The position numbers and the translations under genes are program-made. Below, piece by piece: positions 1 to 8,906 of a stretch of 23,691 bases of DNA. Location of the stretch: the NCBI GenBank assembly GCA_014885115.2, contig WKLE02001696.1, positions 1-23,691 on the forward strand. The letters are read 5' to 3'. Origin of the DNA: Asterionellopsis glacialis. Its lineage: Eukaryota > Bacillariophyta > Plagiogrammaphyceae > Rhaphoneidales > Asterionellopsidaceae. Positions within the stretch are counted from its first letter, which is position 1. Every line of letters begins with the position of its first letter. The notes below the pieces were generated by a model, which searched no databases, had not been told where the DNA came from, and worked only from the letters and a program-made list of their open reading frames with translations.

Positions 1-650
1 AATGCATTATCACCACGATTTTTGTAAGCAGCTACTTGTGCCTGTTGTCTCAAATAAATGAGAAAGTAATCTGGTCGATCTACAATCAAATCTAACCCTG
101 GATAAGCGCCATTACTTTCTTTTGAACACCTCAAAAGCTCCACGAAATCACTAACATTGATGATATCAGGTAGGTTTGCTGTTCGAAAAGCATCACTTAA
201 TTGTGATTCACTTTGATGTTGGCCCAGGCTTTCGAGAGTAGAGGAAAGCTGGAACAGCTTGATTCGACCAGAATTTTCATTGTCAAGAAAGTTGAATATC
301 GCCTTATATTTTTCGATTTGATCAGGAGTGAATACTGGCATATGATTCTGATCTAGCTCGTGTTCTGGCATAGGGACTGGGTTTGCATGACTTTCAATCC
401 ACTGTTTGAGTCGATTTCGCTCACCAATTTTATTTATCCCCAGTTCTTTTAGATCGTTATTTGACAGCTTACCAAGGTCCTTGATATCTCTAATGCTATT
501 TTCCCGGAAAGATTGCATATGGTGTGACAACCGAAGTTCTTTCAATATGTTTGTGACATCAGTTGTATATGCAGATTTAGATGCCCTTGGAAGCCAAACA
601 TGTTTATCAGTGGGTGAATCATGTTTTCTGCTGGTATTAGAATACATCAT
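1..650 (-). CDS. SAM-domain plus EF-hand protein (partial, 3' end off the window)
   Basis: A minus-strand frame starts at ATG 650-648 (a second ATG follows directly) and stays open to the left edge, giving 216 residues; an in-frame TGA sits two codons upstream of the start, so the start is firm unless there is an upstream exon. Residues about 34-86 read as a sterile alpha motif (SAM) domain, a protein or RNA interaction module, including ILKELRLSHHM and DLKELGINKIGERNRLKQWI. Residues 107-144 resemble a calmodulin-type EF-hand with loop DNENSGRIKLFQ at 123-134 (Gly at position 6, Ile at 8, but Gln instead of Glu at 12). A second, degenerate EF-like helix pair follows at 151-173. Domain calls are by eye. 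The family is not recognised beyond this; a signalling or scaffold role is inference. The remainder lies outside the window, so total length and C-terminal domains are unknown. Confidence 0.72.
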   Translation of the reverse strand, partial: MMYSNTSRKHDSPTDKHVWLPRASKSAYTTDVTNILKELRLSHHMQSFRENSIRDIKDLGKLSNNDLKELGINKIGERNRLKQWIESHANPVPMPEHELDQNHMPVFTPDQIEKYKAIFNFLDNENSGRIKLFQLSSTLESLGQHQSESQLSDAFRTANLPDIINVSDFVELLRCSKESNGAYPGLDLIVDRPDYFLIYLRQQAQVAAYKNRGDNA

Positions 651-656
651 TGATCA

Positions 657-737
657 ATTTTTGCGAAGCGTTTCGTGTATCGTGAAAAGCGAAATACACA
701 AAACATCTATTTTTGAGAAGCGTTTCGGTGTCGTGAA
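657..737. repeat. Diverged direct repeat pair upstream of the SAM/EF-hand gene
   Basis: Two copies of a roughly 27-nt unit sharing GAAGCGTTTCG followed by TGT and CGTGAA occur at about 657-685 and 711-737. The first copy contains a near-palindrome CGAAGCGTTTCG. They lie just upstream of the minus-strand start at 650, so they are in its promoter or 5' leader. Confidence 0.5.
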
Positions 738-1340
738 TAATGAGGAATTTGAACTGGAAAACTGAGAAATATTTCGAAAAAAAAAAGAGATTTTTTTTTT
801 AGTTTAGATTTAGAGATTTAGATTTAGCTCCCCCACTTACGAATAGGAGCCAAAATTCATGAATTATCACAGGGAGTGTGTATGATTGTTGAGTGATTCT
901 ATGTTTTTTTTGCCTGCCTAGTGCATTCTCACGCTGTATCGACCATGGCGTTCAAACACCGTTTATAAATGAAGTCCAAAGCAAACGAAACCAGCAACCA
1001 ACCTAATGTCTCATATACACTTATTTTGAAAGCCTAACATCTATGAATAATGAAGAATGGTTGTGCATCTCAAATAATGGTGGATTGTTGTTTTTGTCGT
1101 TGACGACGTCAAAACATGATACCAAACCAGGCACACTCACTTTACTATAAAAAGATGCACCATTTGTCTTGCCACTTTCACAGGGGGTTGTTGTACATAG
1201 TAAAAGCAACTTGGAGATGTTGCTTGTACGATTTGAAAGTCACTGTGGTAGCAGTGATGGTGACAACGCTGCTGCAACAAAAAAGTCGTGAGTGTATTTT
1301 TGTTGCTCCGAATGCTTGTGGCACAAAAAAAAGTGTCAAA

Positions 1341-1460
1341 ATTGTAATGCCCTGGTCCATTTGAGCAAATAAGAAAAAGAGAAACTAAATCTGCATCCAA
1401 AAAATTTTGCAAGCAGAGGAAGGGTAATCAAAATTTTTGGACATGTCCAGGATTACAATT
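1341..1460. repeat. Inverted repeat of MITE-like size
   Basis: ATTGTAAT followed by CCTGG and TCCA at 1341-1359 is matched in reverse complement by TGGACATGTCCAGGATTACAAT around 1439-1460 (with small gaps), about 80 nt apart. It could be a short hairpin or a remnant of a non-autonomous element; no target-site duplication was established. Confidence 0.35.
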
Positions 1461-1809
1461 TAAGGTATTATAACCTAATAAAATGGTCCACACGTCTATT
1501 TAACAGGTTATGATACCTAAATCTAAATCCAAATTAGGTTATGCACCCCCTAAAGGTTACCTTGCTTTGAGTGAGCTTGTTCAGTCGTGAGTCAAGAGCC
1601 ATAAAGCCTGAACACCAAACTTTTCTTGTTTTGTGATTGGTTCATCAAATTTGAAATCTAGAACCAGAAAAAACATGTGCTTAAAATGTGTGACCAATAT
1701 CTGTACTAAATATCTCCCAAGATCTTCATCCCTAAGCTGCCACTGTTACATTATTACCACCTGAGAAATTGCATACAACCTTTTCCCAAAAAGTTACTGA
1801 TAGCAAATT

Positions 1810-3170
1810 CTATTTTGGGACAATCTCATTCTCAGCTGATATGTCACTTCTTGTGTCAACCCATTCTTCACCTGGCAACTCCATTTCTTTACTATGTGGT
1901 TTAGCTGATTCACCTCACATCTCCTGTACTTTTTGATCATCTGATCCTAAACCCATGTGGGTTGCTGCTGACTTTTGTGCAAATGTTGGTTGATTCCTTG
2001 GAAAGAGATTGCTTATAGTTTCTGATAGCTAAACAGAAAGAAACCAACATACAACAACAGAAATTACCAAGTTGTGAGGCGTACCCTGACAAGAAAGTTG
2101 GCAAGCAGCACAAATGCAAATAGGAAACACAATGCAAAGTACAAAATGTCTGCAGGCAAGAAAGAAAATGTTAAAGCTTCAGCAATACATAGATCAAATA
2201 CTGAATGATTGTTTATTATTATTTGGTGCACACTCACTTGCTGTGCTTAGTTGGGCGTGTTCAAGGTAAATATCACCCAAACCTATGGTTGTTGTTGATA
2301 TATACGAAAACCAGTAAGAATTGAAGAATTCAAATGGTACACCCAGTTGACTTTCTTTCCACTTTCTCATCCACAAAGCAATGACAAGCATCCAGAAATA
2401 GTACATAATTCCCCAAAAGATGCTTCCAAACTACGCAGGCCTGAAATTCTTGAAGTGAGTGCGATCAATCCAGTAATATTTCCAGCATTATTTAGGAGTC
2501 CAGCAAAAGCTAGGATACTGATAAATCCTACAGTGAATACCATTGTACATCCTCTGGTTGTTTGGGAGAAGTATTGCCACAGCCAATGATAGTCATCACC
2601 ATAAACCTGTAATTAAGCACCAACCAAATTGTTAAGATTCATTTAAAAAGAAGAAGCATAGTAAACGCCAGTCATCCTCCTGATTTGAGTTGCAGCAAAA
2701 AAAAGGCTTTCCAAAACCAGGCTCCCCCTACTCTGTTCACATTACATCCTTTGAAACCTGATGCTTCCTGACTTGATCAATTCAATGCATCTTGTTGTAC
2801 GTCAAATCCATAAATTCCTGCATCTATATTCTCATCGTAAAACTGGTTTTGGATTTGGCTTTGATCTGCCAACAATGACACTGAGAAGGCAAGTGGCATT
2901 CCATGGGATAGTCTTCTTCCCCTTTTGTGTAGTACTGGGCTTGTGTACTCTGGAGTCATGTCAACTGTTAAAAAAACATATGTTTGTACTGCACAGTGGG
3001 ATGAACTTGCATGTGCTCTATCTCAGCATGTTTGGTTGCAAGTGACATCAATTAGGAGGAGAGGGTTGCCCAAGGAACTTTTTTGTTTGGTACACCACTG
3101 TATGCAATGCCAACCAAGCAGAGGGATGTGAGAGGCTTTGCTTGGCTGAATGTAGAGGCAATTGATATGG
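1810..3170 (-). pseudogene. Two-pore-domain potassium channel, decayed
   Basis: Read on the minus strand, exons at about 2969-2667, 2606-2238, 2149-2085 and 2028-1810 splice through GT-AG introns of 60, 88 and 56 nt. The first pore filter is formed across the 2666/2607 intron (TGVYGD), followed by a membrane segment (MVFTVGFISILAFAGLLNNAG). The second pore reads SYISTTTIGLGDIY and is followed by DILYFALxFLFAFVLLANFL-like membrane residues after the intron. This two-pore layout fits K2P/TPK channels, which pass K+ across membranes. The frame is broken: in-frame stops at 3054-3052 (TAA), 2779-2777 (TGA) and 1917-1915 (TGA), and apparent 1-nt losses in the A7 run 2970-2976 and at 2411-2418. All three stops are one C-to-T change from Gln or Arg codons. 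The first membrane helix was not found, and the 5' end abuts the transposon at 3171. Assembly errors in homopolymers could explain the frameshifts but not the stops. Confidence 0.7.
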
Positions 3171-3172
3171 TA

Positions 3173-3186
3173 TGAAGGTTGTCCAG
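3173..3186. repeat. Left terminal inverted repeat of the mariner-like element (candidate)
   Basis: TGAAGGTTGTCCAG follows TA at 3171-3172 and matches the reverse complement of the right end at the core AGGnTGTCCA. Confidence 0.45.
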
Positions 3187-3208
3187 TAAGTTAGTTAATC
3201 ACAGAATA

Positions 3209-5057
3209 ATGAATAATGATGATCCAGGTTGTGAAGGGACAGAACAAGGAGAAGACAAACAAACAGAAGAGACTGAAGAAAAAGTTGCAAGTATTGTTGA
3301 GCAGCAAATTGAATTTGCCTTGCAATTAAATTTCAACAACCGGCCAAGAGTTTCAAGATCGGGACTGACAACAAGCATTCCAATAACATCAAAGAAGATT
3401 GCAGATGAAACAGCAAGGCATTTGGCAATTCACACAGCAATAGCATGGGGATGGCTGGATCTATATTTGACATATGCCAAGAGAAATAGGATAGCAAAAG
3501 CAGCATGTATGCAGGTTGTATTTGACTTGGGATATACAAAATGCTTAGCATATACTCAATGGCCTGTTTGGCATTCCAAAATAAATGTAATGGTAAGAGA
3601 CAGCAATAGTCAGGATCCAATGTCACCATCTCATGCAGGAAGTAAAAGGTATGTTAAAACTTTTGATGAAACATTTCCAGGATGATATATACATGAACTT
3701 TTTTGTTATGCACAGTTGGTGAAGAGTTTGCTTGCAGCATTAGTAGAAATATCTGAAACTATGAATGCAAAGTTGGCTACACCAGGAAAAAATTGTACAA
3801 CTCTATCTCTTTCATGTAGGTGGGTAAGAGACTGGTTCTATGGTGCAGGAGGGAAAGAAAGGAGTCCTATAGAGAAGCCTTTATTAACAAATGAACATAA
3901 AAAGTTAAGAATAGCTTGGGCAAGGAAGTGGTATGAAACAATGTGTGATCCTGAACCACCACCAGTGGTCTTTCATGACAAAAAATGGTTTATACCATCA
4001 ACTGTAGATGTAAGCTTAAGGTGTTGCCTAAAGGATCTCATGAAAATGAAATACCAGAATATCAACAGCCAAGATTTGATCAAGGCGCTATCCTGTAATG
4101 GTAAATAGTTTTGTAGAAGGCATGGTGATGGTGCTTTTATAAAACATCTAAATACTTGTTCTTGTTCCTGCTTTTATAAAAGGTTATGTACATGGGTGTA
4201 GTTGGGTGTCCTAATCCTGAGAGGAATTTTGATGGTAGAGTATTCATGAAGTGCATTAGTCAGCAAAAGAAAATAACAAAGGGTTCAAGGAACAAACAAT
4301 TTTCTGTGGGTGTGCAGGTGAATGAGGAATTGTGTCAAGGTGGATGGAGGAGAATGATTGTAGATACAAATTTTACAGTACATGAAGCATTGGATTTAAT
4401 TATTGACATGTATGATTTAGATGCTTTTGCTGCTGAACGTTTACTATTTTATTATGTGACACATACCAAAGCAAAGAAGGAACAATTTGTTGATATTAAA
4501 GATACACTAGGAATGTTTACAGATTTAGAGGACAACCATGGCAACGTAGTAGGTTTGGAGATTATTGAGATTTGTGTGAAGTTAAGAAAGGGAGATGAAG
4601 TAGAGGAGGATTGCTCATGCAATTCAAAGTTCATGTTAGAGTAGATGCCAAAAGTTGGAAAAGCTATGATGAGAGACACTTACCACTGGATCCCAAATTC
4701 AGAAAAGCTGTACTTAATGATGGACAATGTGGGTGGACATGGGACAAATGATGTGAAAGATGACTATGTGGAGGCACTTCAAGAGTATAATGTAGAGATT
4801 ATATGGCAAGTGCCAAGGTTGCCTGAGACCAATATGTTGGACTTGGGTGTATGGATGTCCATCCAGGCAGCAGTGACAAGGTTGCATCATAATAGACAGT
4901 CAGCATCAAAGATGCATGGACTGGTTATTTATTGGAAAAGGCATTTAAAAATGTTAATCATAGATTGATGATTGTGTTACAGTCAATTGTAAAGGATGAG
5001 GGTGGGAACAGATTAGTGGAGGCATACAGGGGAGGCTTTTCCAAGATGCAACAATAA
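3209..5057 (+). pseudogene. Mariner-like (DDD) transposase, frameshifted
   Basis: Fragments in successive frames add up to one transposase, the enzyme that cuts and inserts such elements. The first ATG is at 3209. The catalytic triad is visible: HDKKWF (Asp codon 3977-3979, Lys replacing the usual Glu after it), MMDNVGGHGT (Asp 4723-4725) and LPETNMLDLGVW (Asp 4840-4842), with 38 residues between the last two, close to the DD39D spacing and LDLG signature of plant-type mariner-like elements. PRFDQGA before the second Asp also fits. The reading frame changes near 4000-4012 and near 4912, a TAG interrupts it at 4642-4644, and stops at 3683 and 4096-4108 may lie in short introns (candidates 3649-3726 and about 4095-4182, the latter out of phase). 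A downstream acidic open stretch continues to about 5196 in a third frame. The copy cannot encode an intact enzyme as it stands. Confidence 0.75.
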
Positions 5058-5302
5058 TTGATCTCACATCTATAGATGATGAAGATGACATCAAATTACC
5101 AACAAACATTCCTGATGATGAGCATGATATGCAAGTTGCTGATCTTATTCCTGTTACAAAGGTCTTTGTTTGCTTTGTTTTTGAGTACTTTCATTAAAAT
5201 TGTGAGAGTTCGGAAACTAAGTAATTAAGCTAGTCTACCTATTTTACTAAGGAAAAAAACAGTACTGGTTGAGGGAGGTTCAGTTTATGTGCAATAGCCC
5301 CT

Positions 5303-5314
5303 TTGGACATCCTG
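5303..5314. repeat. Right terminal inverted repeat of the mariner-like element (candidate)
   Basis: TTGGACATCCTG is followed by TA at 5315-5316; its reverse complement CAGGATGTCCAA pairs with the left end over about 10 bases. Confidence 0.45.
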
Positions 5315-5666
5315 TATTGAAACACTCCTCATAAACACTCATCCTCCTCTGACAAGAAGGCTGAGGTGGAGAGGTTTCATCACAAGTACGTCCTTCTGGC
5401 AGGAGGTTTGCCATGTCACATCACATCATGTAGCCCTTTGAGAGGTAATTGCACATAAAACTTGTACATCCACTACCCTATCCAATGTCTTGCTTCCTCT
5501 CTGCCTGGGCAGATCCATGCACCCTGTGTCAATTTGTTCTGGATTCAGGTAGAGGGTTTCATGTGAAGTGTGGTTGGTGTTGAGTAGTGTGGTTGGTGTG
5601 CCGTTCGCCTAACAGTCACAGCACTATCTTCATCTTCTTGTCATAGCGGACCTCTCCAACAAGCAA

Positions 5667-5685
5667 CCATCTGATTGTCAGATGG
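5667..5685. repeat. Perfect 8-bp stem-loop
   Basis: CCATCTGA, loop TTG, TCAGATGG. No neighbouring gene end is close enough to assign a role. Confidence 0.5.
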
Positions 5686-6006
5686 CCCATAGAACATGTA
5701 CTAGACCCAGCGTAGAGATATCCCAAAATTCACAACAATGGCAAAAATGACAGAAACCGTTATCTCATCAACCAGACTCCACAGCACTCAGCTTTTCAAC
5801 AGGTCATCGACTCAGCCCCGAGCTTCATAAGGTGGAGTTAAGTCTGTGCAGCTTGCCATGCTGCAGGACGAGTGGATGCAGTTTTACCCCATGCCCAGGG
5901 GGAGAAAATGTCACTGTACGGTACGTACCTTACATTTAGGTCCTTCATTCCGTCCCTGGTAGGACTAAGACCTAGAATTAGGGCTAATGGTACGCTCGTA
6001 GATGCG

Positions 6007-6131
6007 TTAGGGTTAGGAATTCGGAACCAATCTACTGTCTGTCTGTCTGTAGTCCAATCCATTCGTGGGTCACCTTTCTTCCGGTATTTTTTGTTATCAA
6101 CGTCTGGAGAAAGAGTTTAGGGTTAGGGTTT
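6007..6131. repeat. Short interstitial telomere-like motifs
   Basis: TTAGGGTTAGG at 6007-6017 and TTTAGGGTTAGGGTTT at 6116-6131, about 100 nt apart and in the same orientation. Too short to be a true telomere array; chance or an old repair scar are both possible. Confidence 0.45.
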
Positions 6132-6558
6132 ATTTGATGCACCTCGATGATGCAATATTATTAAATAGCTTCTACTCTCAAATCTTATTTACCTGTACTG
6201 AGACAGACCTTTTTTTTCCAAAAATGTGGAAAAGTGTTCACATCGACTTGATAACCAAACTACCCCAACAAAAAGTGGCAATAAAATATTCTAGTTTTAG
6301 CCTTGATGCTTTTTACTTTTCTTTTTCCCTAACAACATCGACTATTTATGAAACACTCAGCCAAACCCACCTTTATCGCTGATGTCAACTTTCAACCCAT
6401 CTTCGCTACACTTTCTTTTTTCCACAATAAAATTGAAATTCCTGTGCTTTCTAAAAGAAGTCTATTCTCGATCCTCTGAATATTTTTTTTTTTTTTTTTC
6501 ATTTTAAAAATTGACATGTTTTTCCTCCTTATTGCGAGAAAAGCATATGCTTATATGA

Positions 6559-6977
6559 TTACCCAGATTGTGCTGCAACAGAATCCTCCGGTGGTCCATT
6601 TGCTCCTGGTACAAGCACTGCAATTTGATTTCCATTTAGAAGAATTTCGCTTTTTAATTCTGTTTTTACATTATTACCACCATTTCTACCATCTGGTGTA
6701 TATTCTATTGCATCCTCTAATACTAGATTTACCTATTTGAAGAGAACGAAACAGCGAAAGTGACATTTGATATTTAGTTGGTCTTGCCTCACCCAGTAAT
6801 AATGCATGCAAAAGAATGACAATGCTACCCGAGACAGTAAGTAGTACGCAATGAACTTACATAATCATCAAAACCTCTCAGAGTACCGACTACTTCTGTT
6901 TTCCCTCTCATTAGAATCCATATTTTGGAGCCGATAGCTTTGTCAATTAGTTCCAGTGGTAGAATACGGGTCGCCAT
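6559..6977 (-). CDS. LSM5: U6 snRNA-associated Sm-like protein LSm5
   Basis: Two exons, 6977-6861 and 6732-6559, separated by a 128-nt GT-AG intron (phase 0), encode 96 residues. LSm5 is a subunit of the LSm2-8 ring that binds U6 snRNA in the nucleus and of the LSm1-7 ring in cytoplasmic mRNA decapping and decay. The Sm1 motif runs from [20 protein letters not shown] through [12 protein letters not shown] (residues about 6-39), and Sm2 is in exon 2 with [15 protein letters not shown] (LLNGN/ LVPG are the LSm5 hallmarks, as is the [12 protein letters not shown] start). The length is normal for the family. The start ATG at 6977 directly precedes the conserved region. The gene diverges from the CLYBL-type gene across 450 bp, so the two may share promoter elements. 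Confidence 0.95.
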
Positions 6978-7427
6978 GGTTGTTACAAGATTGTAGTGTT
7001 GTTGCCCCCGAACAAACAGCACAAAGGTCCTAAGTGTTCTTGGCACCCGTGTAACTTGCTCGTACCTGAACAGATTGTATATGGTACCTCAAAGTACCGT
7101 ACAGCCCCGTTCAAAAGTTTGAGACGAAAGGGCCGCACAATCTGATGGGGGGATGGACAGACTTCACACCTTGTTAATAAAAAAACATATCTGTCAAACG
7201 GGGAGACGGACATACAGAGTTCGCATAATTCCGAAGACATGTACATGATCAGGATCATTGAGATTCTTGTTCGATTCTTGTCTTGTCGAGAAACATGTCA
7301 AACAAAACAACGACACAGGCAACACTCAACAACACCTCTGAGAACACTCACAACCGATAGTTGTCTCTCTCTCCATCAATTGAATAATTTTTAGCGATCA
7401 ATTTCGGTTCTGTCATAACCATCAATC
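6978..7427. promoter_or_regulatory. Divergent promoter region of LSM5 and the CLYBL-type gene
   Basis: 450 bp separate the two divergent start codons. GGTAC at 7083-7087 and GTACC at 7094-7098 form an inverted repeat around a 6-nt spacer, followed by another GTAC. No TATA box was clearly identified. Promoter function is inferred from position only. Confidence 0.5.
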
Positions 7428-8472
7428 ATGTCATCATCATTCTTAATACCTAGAGTACGTCGAGCACTTCTTTATCTTCAAGGATTTGATGCGCGAAAGA
7501 TTGCCAAGGCATCATCACATCCAACATTAGATTGTGCTTGTCTTGATATGGAAGACGGTGTTGGAGTCGCAAAAAAGGAAGCAGCAAGAGAAGGAATTAT
7601 CCACGCATTGGAGAATGTTGATTTTGGAAGGACTGAACGTCTTGTACGAATCAATGGCTTTGAAACAGGTGATCTTGCAAGTCAAGACCTTGAAGCCGTT
7701 TTGAAGTAAGTTTTGTTTCCCTTTTGATGTCCGAATAATAAAACTGGAGAAGGACAGTCACGCAAAAAAAAAAATACAACAAACTCATCATCTGATGTTT
7801 TATGAAATGCAATTTTTACGATGTTTTTCGTCTAGTTGTTCTGTACTTCCAGATGGGATTGTTATTCCAAAGGTGGAATCCTCTTCAGAAGTAAAGCATG
7901 TTGCTGGAAAACTCGATGCACTTGGAGAGCGTGCTAGGGATATTCGTATTGTTAGTATGGTTGAATCACCACAAGCTTTGTTGAATATGGTAGATATATG
8001 TTCTGCTTGTCCAGAACGGATGGATGCTGTTATTTTTGGAGCCGATGATTATGCATCTGCAATGGGTGCTACCAGAACTAAAACTGGAGAAGAAATGAAC
8101 TTTGCTCGTAATTTCGTTCTTCTGCATGCGGCTGCCAAGGGTGTGTCAGCCATCGATATGGTTCAAATTGATTACCACGATCAAGAACAACTTGAAAGAG
8201 AATCCCGTCGATCGTTTGAAGAAGGATTTGCCGGCAAGCAAGTGATACATCCAGCTCAAATTGAACCGTGTCAGAAAGCTTATTCACCCACCATGGACGC
8301 TGTCAATTATGCTGCGGCACTTGTGGAAGCGAGTGAAAAACATCAACGACAAGGGAAAGGCGCGTTCACTTTTCAAGGGAAAATGATTGATGCACCGCTT
8401 GTCAAGCAGCACCAGAATTTACTTCTTCGGGCGCGTCAGATGGGATTGCACGGCTCCCCCAGAGAAAAGTGA
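7428..8472 (+). CDS. CLYBL: CLYBL-type citramalyl-CoA lyase (HpcH/HpaI aldolase family)
   Basis: Exons 7428-7705 and 7836-8472 join across a 130-nt GT-AG intron to give 304 residues. Human CLYBL is a mitochondrial enzyme that cleaves (S)-citramalyl-CoA to acetyl-CoA and pyruvate, linked to itaconate disposal and B12 protection, and also shows malate synthase-like activity. The sequence shows the family marks in order: RRALLYLQG (11-19, normally ending PG), DMEDGV (40-45), RLVRING (71-77), IPKVESS just after the splice (from about 103), SMVESPQALLN, FGADDYASAMGATR, ARNFVLLHAAAKGVSAIDMV, GFAGKQVIHPAQI and near the end GKGAFTFQGKMIDAPLVKQH, which closely fits CLYBL rather than bacterial citrate lyase CitE. 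The start has an in-frame TAA four codons upstream. No obvious mitochondrial presequence precedes the catalytic core, since the conserved region begins at residue 10. Function is assigned by family; compartment is open. Confidence 0.92.
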
Positions 8473-8906
8473 CATACTTAAGAATTGCATATTTGTTTTA
8501 ACCAAACTGTTTTTCTGTTTTTGACATTCATTTACATACTTCTACTATTTAAACTCTTTAATTTTTCAGACATATAATATTATGATTCTGGGTATTCGAA
8601 TTCAACGATCAGAATCCTTTTACGTCTCATTCCCATTTCTTGTCAACGCACGTAGCTGCATATGTCGCGTTGACTCCTGATTACGTAGCTGCACTATGAA
8701 GCAGAAACTTTCCCTTCTCCAAACTCGGTCTGTTCCCGCGGTGACTCTATCACCATTTACTTTATTAACTTCAAAATGAATTTCCTTGTTGAAATCCCCC
8801 CTAATATATACACATACACACACAAAAACTTGTTCCTTGTATAAAATACACATGCATCTCTATTTGCGGTCAAGTTTGCCTTACTTCAAATCAAGAAATA
8901 GAGGCT
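8473..8906. other. Intergenic between convergent gene ends
   Basis: 434 bp between the stop of the CLYBL-type gene and the stop of the PSP1-domain gene; presumably two 3' untranslated regions. It contains an A/T-rich stretch at 8560-8580 and an AC-rich run at about 8808-8826. No coding frame is convincing. Confidence 0.6.

Larger units (their letters stand above)
651..1809. other. Intergenic, repeat-bearing, no gene seen
   Basis: About 1.16 kb with no convincing coding frame on either strand; open frames around 1021-1412 overlap one another and have no recognisable content. It holds a diverged direct repeat at 657-685 and 711-737, AT-rich simple repeats (GATTTAGATTTAG at 815-827 and its inverse at 1517-1529), and an inverted repeat at 1341-1359/1438-1460. 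Confidence 0.6.
3173..5314 (+). mobile_element. Tc1/mariner-type DNA transposon, degenerate
   Basis: A transposase remnant is flanked by a short imperfect inverted repeat: GAAGGTTGTCCAG at 3174-3186 against the reverse complement of TTGGACATCCTG at 5303-5314 (shared core AGGnTGTCCA). TA dinucleotides lie immediately outside at 3171-3172 and 5315-5316, the usual target duplication for this superfamily. The repeats are offset by two bases relative to TA, so exact ends are uncertain. The element is about 2.1 kb, reasonable for an autonomous mariner-like element. Confidence 0.6.
5317..6558. other. Intergenic region with simple repeats, no gene identified
   Basis: About 1.2 kb without a recognisable gene. 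It holds a 14-nt tandem duplication (AGTGTGGTTGGTGT at 5567-5580 and 5586-5599), a perfect 8-bp hairpin at 5667-5685, telomere-like TTAGGG motifs, (CTGT)n near 6033-6049, GTAC-rich palindromes near 5914-5932, and a poly-T tract at about 6483-6500 just beyond the LSM5 stop. Both strands are open for some 40 codons at 5321-5458, but neither frame is recognisable. Confidence 0.55.

Noticed and set aside
815..1529. 13-bp inverted repeat GATTTAGATTTAG as ends of an element
   Set aside because: The sequence is a simple tandem hexamer-like repeat, so the match can arise by chance; no target duplication.
2347..2589. Plus-strand open frame of 80 codons
   Set aside because: Opposite strand of the K+ channel exons, whose pore signatures are unmistakable.
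4621..4750. Alternative plus-strand frame through the transposase (FKVHVRVDAKS...)
   Set aside because: The frame with MMDNVGGHGT holds the catalytic motif, so the other is a shadow.
5321..5458. Plus-strand open stretch with SSSSDKKAEVERFHH-like sequence
   Set aside because: Only about 45 codons, no start or family match, and the minus strand is open over the same stretch; coding status is undecided.
7265..7290. GTTCGATTC resembling a tRNA B box
   Set aside because: No matching A box or cloverleaf stems could be drawn around it.
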